Shown: piece after piece, positions 16,208 to 25,109 of the stretch
How positions within the stretch are numbered: the first letter of the stretch is position 1
Layout of the letters: every line of letters begins with the position of its first letter
Assembly: GCA_013177805.1 (NCBI GenBank)
Contig: JABLXU010000024.1
Span: forward strand, 1-64,000
Direction of reading: 5' to 3'
Source: Candidatus Omnitrophota bacterium
GTDB taxonomy: Bacteria; Hinthialibacterota; Hinthialibacteria; Hinthialibacterales; Hinthialibacteraceae
Length of the DNA stretch: 64,000 bases
Translations under genes and position numbers: made by a program
The notes under the pieces: model-generated
What the model was told of the DNA's origin: nothing
Database searches by the model: none
What the model saw: only the letters and a program-made list of their open reading frames with translations

Positions 16208-16990
16208 ATGAAAATAAAAAAGAATGCGTTTTCCCTGGTTGAATTATTAGTGGTGGTCGCCATCATCGGGATCTTGTCCGTTATTTTGGTACCTAACGTG
16301 CAGGAGCAGTTGCGCAAGGCGAAGATCGCCAAAACCAAGGCGTTGATTTCCAGCCTGAGCGTCACCATCACGACCTACAAGAATGATTTCGGCAAGTATC
16401 CGGAAAGTTTTGATTGTCAAAAGTTATACCTTGCCCTGACGGAACAGGCGAAGTCTCCATACGAGCCGGGAGCCAATGAAGTTCGCCTGGTGAAAAAGGG
16501 AGAGCCGATTTGGCAAAATCCCAACAAGGGAATGCCGGATGACCGCATCGAGCGGATCCTGCAACAGGCCGGGGTGCCCAGTAATGCTCTGCGGGCCCAG
16601 TTAGAGGAGAATATCTTCGTGGACGCGTGGGGAAATCCGATCTATTACGTCAGCAGTGAGATATACAATCCCGGCGGGCGGACGGACTTCCGGAACACGA
16701 GCAAACGGGGCACGTTCAAATTCGACGCGCCGTGCGCGTGGGAGATGAGGGAAGGGAAGCGTTACAAGCCGTTCAATCCCACGACATTCCAGTTGATTTC
16801 GTTTGGGCCGGATGAAACCACCATCACGCCCCGGCAAGACAATGGTGGAATCGGTTCCATGATTGATACGGACAAGATCGACAACGACAACGATGGCTAT
16901 TTCGACAACGAAGATCGCGTGCGCGCCGGCAGCATTCAGGACAATGGGCCGGAGGTGGTTGCCGAAGACGACATCACCAATTTTATGTAG
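16208..16990 (+). CDS. Type II secretion/type IV pilus pseudopilin (GspG-like)
   Basis: A 260-residue prepilin-like protein. It begins MKIKKNAFSLVELLVVVAIIGILSVI: a short basic leader, a cleavage site before Phe (here Ala at -1 rather than Gly), Glu at +5 and the hydrophobic assembly helix. YKNDFGKYPES, AWGNPIYY, FQLISFGPDE and the acidic tail DKIDNDNDGYFDNED (a calcium-binding-like DxDxDG loop) are typical of major pseudopilins (GspG/T2SSG), where calcium stabilises the fold. The family assembles in the inner membrane and spans the periplasm. I chose 16208 to give a normal leader; an in-frame ATG at 16178 would add ten residues and is closer to the promoter. No other pilus or secretion gene is nearby. 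Confidence 0.85.
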   Translation: MKIKKNAFSLVELLVVVAIIGILSVILVPNVQEQLRKAKIAKTKALISSLSVTITTYKNDFGKYPESFDCQKLYLALTEQAKSPYEPGANEVRLVKKGEPIWQNPNKGMPDDRIERILQQAGVPSNALRAQLEENIFVDAWGNPIYYVSSEIYNPGGRTDFRNTSKRGTFKFDAPCAWEMREGKRYKPFNPTTFQLISFGPDETTITPRQDNGGIGSMIDTDKIDNDNDGYFDNEDRVRAGSIQDNGPEVVAEDDITNFM

Positions 16991-17003
16991 ATCAAGAATC
17001 CGC

Positions 17004-17025
17004 GCCCAGGGTTGAACCCCTGGGC
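17004..17025. repeat. Palindromic repeat, family C (GCCCAGGG/CCCTGGGC)
   Basis: GCCCAGGG, loop TTGAAC, CCCTGGGC forms a perfect 8-bp hairpin 14 bases after the pseudopilin stop. It may act as a transcription end, but no T run follows. Confidence 0.6.
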
Positions 17026-17036
17026 TGTTGTATGGC

Positions 17037-17053
17037 GGCCCCTTGAAAGGGGC
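17037..17053. repeat. Palindromic repeat GGCCCC-TTGAA(A)-GGGGC (copy 1)
   Basis: A short hairpin directly after the family C palindrome. A second copy lies at 23795-23810 beside the tandem array, again preceded by GGC. Confidence 0.6.
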
Positions 17054-17228
17054 GATGGGGAAGGGGGGAGGAAAGCGATATTCGAGAAGTGGGAGCGGGA
17101 AGAGATGGATTGAGTCCCCCCGGCAACGGTTTTCAACACATCATGGGTTATCCCATGAAAACATGGGCATGAAGCCTGCAACGCCTTTCCCTCTGGAAGA
17201 GAACTCCTCAGCGCGCGTTTCTTATTTT

Positions 17229-17585
17229 TCATACCGGCGGGGCGATATCCTGGGCCGCCTGCAACACGGCGCAGGCTTCCCCGGCGGTCGGATAAATGGG
17301 GAGGATTCGTTCCAACCCCCAATCCCGGATCACATGAATTACCGCAGGGCAGGGCGAGGCCAATACCAAGGCGCCTTTATACCGCATTACCTCTTGTAAC
17401 GCCGCGTACAGAAGACCCAGACCGGCACTGGTGATGAGGTCCACTTCCGAGAGATCCACGACGATTTGCCGGATCTCTTGTCGCACCAGTCCGGCTAAAG
17501 CCGCGTGTAGATCCTCCACAACCTCTGACACCATGGGGCCCATGGGGCGCACCACGGCAACCTGATCCACAAATTCCACGCGCAT
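17229..17585 (-). CDS. STAS-domain anti-sigma factor antagonist-like protein
   Basis: A 118-residue single STAS domain of the SpoIIAA/RsbV type: MRVEFVDQVAVVRPMGPMV opens the sheet, and IVVDLSEVDLITSAGLGLLYAAL contains the classic DLSxVxxxxSxGLG motif with the Ser that is normally phosphorylated by a partner kinase. Such proteins switch anti-sigma factors or other partners. I chose the ATG at 17585, which follows GGGAG; a GTG at 17603 is also in frame. No cognate RsbW kinase or sigma factor is next to it, so its partner must be elsewhere. Confidence 0.87.
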   Translation of the reverse strand: MRVEFVDQVAVVRPMGPMVSEVVEDLHAALAGLVRQEIRQIVVDLSEVDLITSAGLGLLYAALQEVMRYKGALVLASPCPAVIHVIRDWGLERILPIYPTAGEACAVLQAAQDIAPPV

Positions 17586-17913
17586 TGTCTTACTCCCATT
17601 CACCCGGCATATTCAGACTCATTTTACAGTCATTATCATCATTATATAGCAAAATCACCCTCCAAGCGGGAATTTTTATTACCTTTTTGTACATTGACCG
17701 GTTTGCAGCAGTTGCAGGGTAGATTCAAGGCATTCCTTCGCTCCCAAATAATCTCTCCCTCTCTGCCCGAGCCCCTTTCAAGGAGACGCCGGGCAGCAGC
17801 CAAGGATTTCAGGCCTGAGCGAATCAAGCCTGGGCGATACTTATCCTTCCTCTGCCCGCGAGGATAGAATTACAATTCAATATAACCAGATTTCCGAGGG
17901 ACGGTTCCAACAG
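17586..17913. other. Intergenic region between divergent STAS and DUF2905 genes
   Basis: No gene supported. A TATAAT hexamer on the minus strand (about 17641-17646) could be the -10 of the STAS gene, without a clear -35. Part of the segment is AT-rich. Confidence 0.35.
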
Positions 17914-18135
17914 ATGTTTACCAGTCTTGGCAAATGGTTTTTGATTTTGGGAGGTTTTTTCCTCTTGCTCGGCTTCTTCTTTTTGCTGGTTCCCCATGTG
18001 CCTTGGCTTGGGAAACTGCCGGGAGATATTCATTACCAGGGCAAACGCGTGACATTCTATTTCCCCTTGACGACGTGTATCATCCTCTCTGTGTTGATGA
18101 CGATCCTAATGAGCCTGATCCATTGGCTGAAATAA
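17914..18135 (+). CDS. DUF2905 family small membrane protein
   Basis: A 73-residue inner-membrane protein with two helices: WFLILGGFFLLLGFFFLLV and FYFPLTTCIILSVLMTILMSL. Between them lies the family signature LGKLPGDIHYQGKRVTFYFPL. DUF2905 genes often sit near queA or ruvB. Here queA starts 37 bases after this stop, fitting that pattern. Function is unknown. Confidence 0.88.
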   Translation: MFTSLGKWFLILGGFFLLLGFFFLLVPHVPWLGKLPGDIHYQGKRVTFYFPLTTCIILSVLMTILMSLIHWLK

Positions 18136-18172
18136 ACGATTCATCCCCGGAGTATTCCTGGGAAACCGATCC

Positions 18173-19219
18173 ATGGACCTCTCCGCGTTCGATTATCCGC
18201 TTCCCGGCCATTTAATCGCCCAAGCGCCTTGCCCGCGGCGGGATGAATCCCGTTTGCTGACCGTCAACCGGGCGGATGGCAGCCTCCGCGAAGGCCGCTT
18301 CCGGGATATCCTGGCCTATCTCACCCCGGGCGACGCCTTGATCTTAAACAACACTTATGTCTTCCCCGCGCGTCTCTTGGGCCGCAAGGATCCAGGCGGG
18401 GCGGCCATCGAGATGCTGCTGCTGGAACCGCGCCGGGAAGGGGAATGGGAGGTGATCGCCTACCGGGCTTCCCGCCTCAAACGGGAGACACGGGTAGTGT
18501 TTTCGGATTCATTTTCTTGTACCGTGATCAAGCCGCTGGGCGAGGGTAAATTCCTTGTCCGGTTTGCTTGGGAAGGCGATTGGGACACGGCCCTGGCCGC
18601 GCATGGCCAGGTCCCCTTGCCCCCATACATCACCCGGCCAGGGGATCGAACCAACGGGCTGGACCGCGAACGGTATCAAACCATCTACGCGCGCCGGTTC
18701 CAACCGTACGAATCCGCCGCCGCCCCTACCGCCGGCTTGCATTTCACCCAAGACTTGCTGGAAAGCCTGCGGGAAAAAGGCATCCGGACCGGCGAAGTGA
18801 CCTTGCGCATCGGGCTGGACACGTTTCTCCCCCTGCGGGTGGACAAGGTGGAAGATCACGTCATGCACACGGAGGCGTTTTATGTGCCTCCTGAAACCGC
18901 CGCGCTCGTGTCTCAAACCAAGGCCCGGGGCGGACGGATTATCGCGGTGGGGACCACGGCAGTACGGGTGCTGGAGACGGCGGCCACGCCGGAAGGCGGC
19001 TTGACCGCCGGCGAGGGAAAAACGAACCTGTTTATCTATCCTGGGTATTCGTTCAAAATCGTAGAGGGATTGATCACCAACTTTCATCTCCCCCGCAGCA
19101 CCTTGCTCTTGCTGGTGTCAGCCTTCATGGGAAATGAATTGCGCCAAAAAGCCTACGCCTACGCGGCCGCCCATGAATTCCGCTTTTATTCATACGGTGA
19201 CGCGATGCTCATTTTCTAG
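18173..19219 (+). CDS. queA: S-adenosylmethionine:tRNA ribosyltransferase-isomerase
   Basis: A 348-residue enzyme of queuosine synthesis that transfers and isomerises the ribosyl of SAM onto preQ1 at tRNA position 34 to give epoxyqueuosine. FDYPLPGHLIAQAPCPRRDESRLL is the canonical QueA start. LILNNTYVFPARLLGRK, PLPPYI, ERYQTIYARRFQPYESAAAPTAGLHFT and FIYPGYSFKIVEGLITNFHLPRSTLLLLVSAF are diagnostic family blocks, and length is normal. It is preceded by DUF2905 and followed after 16 bases by the NlpC/P60 gene, so the three may form an operon. Confidence 0.96.
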   Translation: MDLSAFDYPLPGHLIAQAPCPRRDESRLLTVNRADGSLREGRFRDILAYLTPGDALILNNTYVFPARLLGRKDPGGAAIEMLLLEPRREGEWEVIAYRASRLKRETRVVFSDSFSCTVIKPLGEGKFLVRFAWEGDWDTALAAHGQVPLPPYITRPGDRTNGLDRERYQTIYARRFQPYESAAAPTAGLHFTQDLLESLREKGIRTGEVTLRIGLDTFLPLRVDKVEDHVMHTEAFYVPPETAALVSQTKARGGRIIAVGTTAVRVLETAATPEGGLTAGEGKTNLFIYPGYSFKIVEGLITNFHLPRSTLLLLVSAFMGNELRQKAYAYAAAHEFRFYSYGDAMLIF

Positions 19220-19235
19220 GAAAGGCAAAACCCCC

Positions 19236-20294
19236 GTGGCTCACTTGCAACCGGCACGGCGTATCGGCACCATCCTGGCCGGCCTGCCCATCCACTCCCT
19301 CCGTACCCGGGATGATGCTGTCCGCTTATGCGAGTACATCGGCCGCCGCGCGATTCCGGATCTCCGCGCGCAAGTGTGGGATGTCACTCCCCGCTCCCTG
19401 GATCCGTTCGAAGTGGAAGGCTTTGTCTCGTCGCCATTCCCCCTCAAGGCGTTACGCGCGGCCGCGGAATCCTTGGGATGCCCTTGCGCTGTCGATCAGG
19501 TCTCGGTGCTTCCCGTTCCCCAATTGGGCGCAAAAACCTTCGGCCTTGTGACCAGCCCGGAATGTCCCCTCTATGCCACCCCAGAAGCAGCAGAACAAGT
19601 GGATAACGCCGTGTATGGGCAATTTCTCTGCCTGCTCCGCCCGGAAGGCGAAATGACACTCGCGCAAACCCAACACGGCTACGTGGGCTGGGTTAAGAAC
19701 ATTAATTTCCGGCCGGTGACGGGACGGGAATGGCTGGAATGGATCAGCCAGGAGTTCGCCCTGTTCGTTTGCGGATGCAACGTGGACGGCATCCCGATTC
19801 CCGGAGGAGCCTCACTCCCTTGCCCGTCACCCCATGAAATCCTGCTGCCTACCGGTTCCCGCGTCCCGATTCCCCCGGGAGCCACCCTTTTTTCCCCACT
19901 GCATGACAGTCAGCAGCGGAAGGCGGTCCGCACCGTGGCGCAATCGCTCCTGGGGACTCCCTACCAGTGGGGTGGCACGACACCAGCCGGGATCGACTGT
20001 TCGGGATTTGTCCGCTACGTCTATCGAAGCATAGGGATTCACCTGCCCCGCGACGCCGATCAACAGTTCCTGGCGGGCACAATCTCCGCCCTGCCCGGCC
20101 TGACCGGCGCGCTGGCCGCGGGAGATTTGCTGTTTTTCTCCGGCGAATACGGGGGCATATCGCACGTGGCCCTGGCCCTGGGGCCGGATGAATTCATCCA
20201 TGCCCGCTCTCCGCAGGGCGTCATCATCACCCGGATCACCGAAGACCCGCCTCTCATGGAACGATTCCTCCTGGCCAAACGGGTGATTTGGTAA
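19236..20294 (+). CDS. NlpC/P60 family cell-wall endopeptidase with N-terminal SH3-like domains
   Basis: A 352-residue protein. The C-terminal NlpC/P60 domain (residues about 228-350) cleaves gamma-D-Glu-diaminopimelate-type bonds in peptidoglycan: LLGTPYQWGGTTPAGIDCSGFVRYVYRSIGI gives the catalytic Cys255, ISHVALALG gives His310, and EFIHARS gives the third polar residue, His322. Residues about 85-220 look like paired SH3b domains (YATPEAAEQVD, HGYVGWV, and VPIPPGATL), as in YkfC-type enzymes that recycle murein peptides. I chose GTG 19236, preceded by AGGAAAGG and 16 bases after queA. No obvious signal peptide at this start, so it may act in the cytoplasm on recycled peptides. Confidence 0.88.
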   Translation: MAHLQPARRIGTILAGLPIHSLRTRDDAVRLCEYIGRRAIPDLRAQVWDVTPRSLDPFEVEGFVSSPFPLKALRAAAESLGCPCAVDQVSVLPVPQLGAKTFGLVTSPECPLYATPEAAEQVDNAVYGQFLCLLRPEGEMTLAQTQHGYVGWVKNINFRPVTGREWLEWISQEFALFVCGCNVDGIPIPGGASLPCPSPHEILLPTGSRVPIPPGATLFSPLHDSQQRKAVRTVAQSLLGTPYQWGGTTPAGIDCSGFVRYVYRSIGIHLPRDADQQFLAGTISALPGLTGALAAGDLLFFSGEYGGISHVALALGPDEFIHARSPQGVIITRITEDPPLMERFLLAKRVIW

Positions 20295-20587
20295 CCGGAG
20301 TGAGCCGCGCATTCACATTCCTCTTTTCCTTCTCCTTTCCGATCCGGCATGACTCCCGTCCCTGATAACCCGCGGTTGGACGGATTACAATATAGCCAAC
20401 GATTTACCCGGTTGCTGTAGTTTCCGGCCGTTCCTCATCCGAGGGTGGAGGAGAACTCAAAACCATTCTCTCTTCCTCAGTGAGAAGAAGGATGGGGGCG
20501 CCCGGCAAGGACGAAAGGGATCCTTTCCCGGCGATGGATCTCAGCAATCGAGCAAACAGGAACATCATTCCCCTTACTGAGTGGATC

Positions 20588-21868
20588 ATGTCCGAGGATC
20601 AAGCGCCATACCCCATCCGATATGTAATCATTGTCACTGGAGATGAACTCATCACCGGCCGGCGGGCCGACGCGCATATCCCTTTTCTCACGAAAACCCT
20701 TAACGCGCTGGGACTCGAATGTTCCCACTGCCTCCTGGCCGGGGACGCCAGCCCGCGCCTGGCCCAAATGATCCGGCGGGCCCTGGAGGAAGCCCCGCTG
20801 GTGATCGTGACCGGCGGACTCGGCCCCACCGTGGACGACATCACCCGGGAAGCCATCAGCGAGGCCACCGGCATTCCCCTGGTGGAAAATCCCGAAGCCC
20901 TCAGGCAATTGAAAGCCCGGTTTCGCGCCTTCCACCGCCCCATGACCGGCAACAACCGCCGTCAGGCTCTCTCGCCCGCCCAAGGCGGTTATTTCCCCAA
21001 TCCCAATGGGACCGCGCCCGGTTTGTATTTCGATGACGGAAACCGCTTGGTTATCGCCCTGCCCGGCCCGCCCCGCGAACTCGTTCCCATGGTCCTTGAT
21101 CAGCTGGTCCCCTTTCTCCAGGACCGTTTTCATCCCTGCCAGACCCGGCTCTTCTCCCGGCTGCAAATCGCTTGCCTGGGCGAATCGAATATCGATCAGA
21201 CCATCCGCCAATATCTGGGCGCGTACCCTGACCTGGCGGTCGCTTCGCTCTCCCGTCCAGGCGAAGTGGAATTGACGCTCTCCTTGCCGGCGGGTTCCCC
21301 GGAGGCCCAAACCCAGCTGGCCCGCTGTGTGGAGATCATCCGCCGGGAAATGGGCGAATTTATTTTTTCCGAAAGCGATGAATCGCTGGCCGCCGTGACC
21401 GGCCGGTTGCTGCGGGAGCGGGGAGAAACAGTCGCCGTGGCGGAATCCTGCACGGGTGGTCTGCTGGGTTCATGGATCACAACGGTTCCGGGCGCCTCCG
21501 ATTATTTCACGGGCGGGGTGACCGCCTACAGCAACGCGGTGAAGGAACAGGTGTTGAATGTCTCCCCCGCCACCCTGCGGAATCAGGGCGCGGTCAGCCG
21601 TGAGACCGCTTGCGAAATGGCGGTGGGTGTCCGCCGCTTGCTGCGCGCCTCCTGGTCCATCAGCCTCACCGGGATTGCGGGACCCGGCGGCGGGACCAAA
21701 GACAAGCCGGTGGGAACTGTCTGGATCGCGGTTTGCGGCGCGGGAGACGAAACCTATCCCTTGCTCCTCACCGCACCGGGCAGCCGGGAGATGATCCGCC
21801 GGCGGGCATGCGTCTACGCACTGGATCAATTGCGCCGCTTATTGCTAGAATTACCCTTGCACCGGTAA
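20588..21868 (+). CDS. cinA: CinA-like protein (NMN deamidase / competence-damage inducible family)
   Basis: A 426-residue two-domain protein. The N-terminal MoCF/COG1058 domain (residues about 10-180) has VIIVTGDELITGRRADAH and VIVTGGLGPTVDDITREAI. The C-terminal CinA domain (about 265-420) has VAVAESCTGGLLGSWITTVPGASDYFTGGVTAYSNAVK, and SLTGIAGPGGGTKDKPVGTVWIA, typical of NMN amidohydrolase (PncC). The family recycles nicotinamide mononucleotide from DNA ligase and hydrolyses ADP-ribose. I chose the ATG at 20588 because the family conservation begins just after it; the longer frame to 20480 is not supported. Confidence 0.92.
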   Translation: MSEDQAPYPIRYVIIVTGDELITGRRADAHIPFLTKTLNALGLECSHCLLAGDASPRLAQMIRRALEEAPLVIVTGGLGPTVDDITREAISEATGIPLVENPEALRQLKARFRAFHRPMTGNNRRQALSPAQGGYFPNPNGTAPGLYFDDGNRLVIALPGPPRELVPMVLDQLVPFLQDRFHPCQTRLFSRLQIACLGESNIDQTIRQYLGAYPDLAVASLSRPGEVELTLSLPAGSPEAQTQLARCVEIIRREMGEFIFSESDESLAAVTGRLLRERGETVAVAESCTGGLLGSWITTVPGASDYFTGGVTAYSNAVKEQVLNVSPATLRNQGAVSRETACEMAVGVRRLLRASWSISLTGIAGPGGGTKDKPVGTVWIAVCGAGDETYPLLLTAPGSREMIRRRACVYALDQLRRLLLELPLHR

Positions 21869-21903
21869 CGGATCGCGAAAACTCTGTTCAAAGGCACAAA
21901 GCC

Positions 21904-23307
21904 GTGCTGCGCTTTGCCAAAAATGGATATCAAAATCTCGTCCGCCGTCTGTTCCGGAAGAACAATCCTGAAACGCCTTCCACCGCGGCCGAGAAGATCA
22001 CGTTCCTGGTCAAGAAAAACGTCAAACCGCATTTGGACCGAGGCCGTGATCATCTTCGCCAAAACCGGTTTCCTGAAGCCATTCAGGAATTTTTGATCGC
22101 TGTGGATATCGATCCCGCCTGCGCCCTCTCCTACTTCAATCTGGGCTATGCCTATCACGAACTCGGCCAACTGGACACCGCCCGGGAATATTATGAGAAA
22201 GCCATCGAATTGGAACCCACATGTGCCTTGTTTTTAGAAAATCTCGCGCGCCTCAATTTCGAAGTGCTCGATTTCTCGGAAGCGGCCCGCGTCTTTCAGC
22301 GCGCCTCTTCTTCCGGAGCCATTCAACCCCTGAGTCTCGGATTGTGGGGCCGCGCTCTGTTTGAGCAAGGTTTGTACGAAGAATCGATCGACGCCTTCAA
22401 AAAACTCCACAATCAAAATCCCCAACCCGTCATCCAGGCCGGCGCGCAATATTGGCAGGCGGTGGCGCATATCAAAATGGGGCGCCTCGCGGCGGCCCGG
22501 AACATCACCGAAGCCCTCTTGCATCAAGAGGATACCGATAGCAAGATTCTCTACGATCTTGGCGAGCATTTCATCGAGGCCCGCTGTCTGGGTATCGCCC
22601 GGAATCTTTTTGAAAAACTGGCCGGCCGGCCGGAAGATTTCCCGTTGGCCCGCTTGCGCTTGGAAGATATTCACGCCCTTGAAAAACAAATCGACGAAAT
22701 GCTCCCCAAACTCTTCGATGGGGATGAAGAACACTTGCTGTACCAGATCCATACCCTTCAGGAATTCGGCGATGAACGCATCTCCAAGGCTCTTCTTTCT
22801 CTGATTCAATCCTCCTCCGCCCCTGTCCGCGAGAGCATTATCCGATACCAAACCCGCTTCGGTTTCCCTGTGTCCGGCAAGATCATTTCCCTTCTCGCGG
22901 ATAAAGTCGATTACGTGCGGGACGCCGCGTATGAGCACTTGTTGAAATCCGATTCGCCGGATTTTGTTGACGCGATGTGCGCCGGTCTTCTCGATCCCTT
23001 CCTCGACATTCGCAAAAAAGCGGTTATCTACTTAGGTTTGTATGGAACGATGGAGCATCTCCCGAATTTGGATATGGCACTCTCGCACCCGGCCAACAGC
23101 GGAATCACCCAAGAAATCCGGCAAGCCATGGCGCTGATCAAGCGGCGATACCAAAAGAACATCGACACCCTCTTCTACACCAGCCCCGCGCCTCTCCCCC
23201 AAACGGAAATCCAAAATCCGAGCAACGCCCTACGGTTCTGGATCATGATTTTCCTCCAGGCCGCCTTAATCGGATACTTTTTATATGTCCTCCTGGTCCG
23301 GTGGTAA
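21904..23307 (+). CDS. TPR/HEAT-repeat protein with C-terminal membrane anchor
   Basis: A 467-residue protein. Residues about 40-240 hold tetratricopeptide repeats (for example ALSYFNLGYAYHELGQLDTAREYYEKAIELEPTCA split over 22120-22220, and a later AGAQYWQAVAHIKMGRLAAARNI). Residues about 260-420 look like HEAT-type helical repeats (ISLLADKVDYVRDAAYEHLL, DPFLDIRKKAVIYLGL). A single hydrophobic helix (FWIMIFLQAALIGYFLYVLLV) ends the protein, so it is probably tail-anchored with repeats in the cytoplasm. I chose GTG 21904, just after cinA; the open frame extends further upstream through cinA in another frame. Likely a scaffold; partner unknown. Confidence 0.75.
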   Translation: MLRFAKNGYQNLVRRLFRKNNPETPSTAAEKITFLVKKNVKPHLDRGRDHLRQNRFPEAIQEFLIAVDIDPACALSYFNLGYAYHELGQLDTAREYYEKAIELEPTCALFLENLARLNFEVLDFSEAARVFQRASSSGAIQPLSLGLWGRALFEQGLYEESIDAFKKLHNQNPQPVIQAGAQYWQAVAHIKMGRLAAARNITEALLHQEDTDSKILYDLGEHFIEARCLGIARNLFEKLAGRPEDFPLARLRLEDIHALEKQIDEMLPKLFDGDEEHLLYQIHTLQEFGDERISKALLSLIQSSSAPVRESIIRYQTRFGFPVSGKIISLLADKVDYVRDAAYEHLLKSDSPDFVDAMCAGLLDPFLDIRKKAVIYLGLYGTMEHLPNLDMALSHPANSGITQEIRQAMALIKRRYQKNIDTLFYTSPAPLPQTEIQNPSNALRFWIMIFLQAALIGYFLYVLLVRW

Positions 23308-23379
23308 TCTTCTTCCTTTTGTGCAGCCGTTTCCGGCCCGGCTCAAGGGATGGCCTCAACCCGGTTGTGCTCAGGGTTG

Positions 23380-23768
23380 AAAATCTGGGCGGACACCTCG
23401 GTCCGCGCCTACACCGGAGCACTGGTGGACGGTGGATCAGGAGGGCCGTTGCAATCTGGGCGGACACCTCGGTCCGCGCCTACACCGGAGCACTGGCGGA
23501 CGGTGGATCAGGAGGGCCGTTGCAATCTGGGCGGACACCTCGGTCCGCGCCTACACCGGAGCACTGGCGGACGGTGGATCAGGAGGGCCGTTGCAACCTG
23601 GGCGGACACCTCGGTCCGCGCCTACACCGGAGCACTGGTGGACGGTGGATCAGGAGGGCCGTTGCAATCTGGGCGGACACCTCGGTCCGCCCCTACACCG
23701 GAGCACTGGTGGACGGTGGATCAGGAGGGCCGTTGCAATCTGGGCGGACACCTCGGTCCGCGCCTACA
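23380..23768. repeat. 71-bp tandem repeat array, about 5.5 units
   Basis: The motif CGGACACCTCGGTCCGC begins at 23390, 23461, 23532, 23603, 23674 and 23745, an exact 71-base period. Units are nearly identical; differences are single bases (for example TGGTGG versus TGGCGG, and one GTCCGCCC copy). Each unit contains a hairpin with GGGCGGAC and GTCCGC arms, the same as the family A dispersed palindrome. Because 71 is not a multiple of three and the unit has no stop in the read frames, long open frames run through it without implying protein. Confidence 0.95.
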
Positions 23769-23794
23769 GTTGGACCCCAAGGCTGCTGTCCGGC

Positions 23795-23810
23795 GGCCCC
23801 TTGAAGGGGC
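23795..23810. repeat. Palindromic repeat GGCCCC-TTGAA-GGGGC (copy 2)
   Basis: Second copy of the hairpin seen at 17037-17053, again beside another repeat family. Confidence 0.6.
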
Positions 23811-23851
23811 GTGGACGGAAGAGGCAGGTGGTTGGGGATTGGAAAGGTTAA

Positions 23852-23882
23852 CTCTCACCCCGGCCCTTCTCCGGGGGGAGAG
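23852..23882. repeat. Dispersed palindromic repeat, family B (copy 4)
   Basis: CTCTCACCCC, GGCCCTTCTCC, then GGGGGGAGAGG. Confidence 0.7.
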
Positions 23883-24110
23883 GAGGGGATGTGTTGGAAG
23901 CCTGGGCCGGGGGGCGCGACGGGGATCGCCGGATTGTAAAAAAATCCAGCGAGCCATATTGGATGAGAAGGTCCGGTGTGGCGTACAGGAATATAATTCT
24001 GTGGATCGCAGGCCATTTATCTTTTAATCGATCTTGAGACCAGGCCGGGGCATGTGTGGACAGGCCCCGGCCTTCAGGTCATCCAGTGGAAAGCGCGGGA
24101 GGCGGTTGTC

Positions 24111-25109
24111 TCAATCCAGCGGCTTGATCCAGATGTTCCGGTACGAGACCGGGTTGGTGTGATCTTGCAGGAGAATCTGGCCGGTGGGAGCTTCCCGGCC
24201 GTCCAGGCCCCCGGGGGTGGGATGTTTCAAGGTCACCTGGTCGTGGATGATGATGCCGTTGTGTTTCACGGTGATTTCGGCATCCTTCACCTTCTTGCCG
24301 TTCGGGTCGAACTTGGGTCCCCGGAAGGTGATGTCATACGTTTGCCATTCTTCCGGGGGGAGGCAGGCATTCACCAGCGGGGTGGCTTGTTGGTAGATCC
24401 CCCCGCAGCGGTTGTTGGCCGGTTCATCGGCGAAGCTGTCGAGCACTTGGATCTCATAGCGCCCCAGGATATACACTCCACTGTTGCCGCGTCCTTGATC
24501 GCGTTCGTAGGGCATGTAGGGGGTTTTGAATTCCACATGATACTCCCCATCGCCGAAGGCCTGCTTGGTCCAGATGGAGGAGAATTCCGCCCGTAATGAG
24601 CCGTCCCCTTGCAGGATCCAGCGGGGCATCACGTTCCAGTGTTTGTCGATGGTTTCTTGCGTGCCATCCATCAGCACGATCGCGCCCTCAGGCGGTTTCA
24701 TGCCCAGGGTGGGGGATTGGATCAACACGCGCTGCAGTTCGAATTTCGCTTCGGTGGAGGCACTTTTGAAAGAACCCGCGAACACGCCCTTGGATATGTC
24801 GCCGGAAACGGTAAATGATCCGCCGAGCGCCGCGCCGAGATCCACCGGGCCTTCGAAATGGGTGATGCCCCGGGCCGTTTTGCCGCGCACCTCGGTTCGC
24901 GTTTCCTGGCCGTCCTTGGGGGCCACGTAGAGGACCGCACGGTAGGTATCCCCTCCTTCGCCCACGACCTGCGCCCGCAAGGTCCGGTCTTCCCAGATGC
25001 CGCGAAAGCCTCCCTGGTAATTGCCGTACACGGGAGCGGGTTGCGGCTGCGCCAGGAGGCTTCCAGCGGCGGTTACCATCCATGCGAGAAAGAGAAGGCT
25101 TCGTTTCAT
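24111..25109 (-). CDS. Exported DUF1080 (3-keto-disaccharide hydrolase / LamG-like) protein
   Basis: A 332-residue exported protein with a signal peptide (MKRSLLFLAWMVTAAGSLLAQ) and AAAGGAG before the ATG at 25109. Residues about 155-332 are a DUF1080 domain: EGAIVLMDGTQETIDKHW, LRAEFSSIWTKQAFGDGEYHVEFKTPYMP, GNSGVYILGRYEIQVLDSF, GGIYQQATPLVNACLPPEEWQTYDITF and GQILLQDHTNPVSYRNIWI, all typical. The concanavalin-like family includes enzymes acting on 3-keto glycosides. Residues about 25-150 are a separate small beta domain preceding it. It probably acts in the periplasm on plant or algal sugars; the true substrate is unknown. Confidence 0.87.
   Translation of the reverse strand: MKRSLLFLAWMVTAAGSLLAQPQPAPVYGNYQGGFRGIWEDRTLRAQVVGEGGDTYRAVLYVAPKDGQETRTEVRGKTARGITHFEGPVDLGAALGGSFTVSGDISKGVFAGSFKSASTEAKFELQRVLIQSPTLGMKPPEGAIVLMDGTQETIDKHWNVMPRWILQGDGSLRAEFSSIWTKQAFGDGEYHVEFKTPYMPYERDQGRGNSGVYILGRYEIQVLDSFADEPANNRCGGIYQQATPLVNACLPPEEWQTYDITFRGPKFDPNGKKVKDAEITVKHNGIIIHDQVTLKHPTPGGLDGREAPTGQILLQDHTNPVSYRNIWIKPLD

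Larger units (their letters stand above)
23308..24110. other. Repeat-filled intergenic region
   Basis: About 800 bases with no supported gene. It contains the 71-bp tandem array (23380-23768), a GGCCCC/GGGGC hairpin (23795-23810) and a family B repeat (23852-23882). All three frames through the array are open, which explains several long but spurious reading frames. Confidence 0.8.

Noticed and set aside
23380..23768. CRISPR array.
   Set aside because: Units are contiguous 71-base tandem copies with no unique spacers, and no cas genes are nearby.
22977..24027. Long open reading frames on the plus strand through the 71-bp array (repeat-rich 'proteins' of 139-275 residues).
   Set aside because: Each frame reads the same tandem DNA unit in shifting phase. 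No ribosome-binding site, and all three frames are open because the unit lacks stops, which is a repeat artefact.
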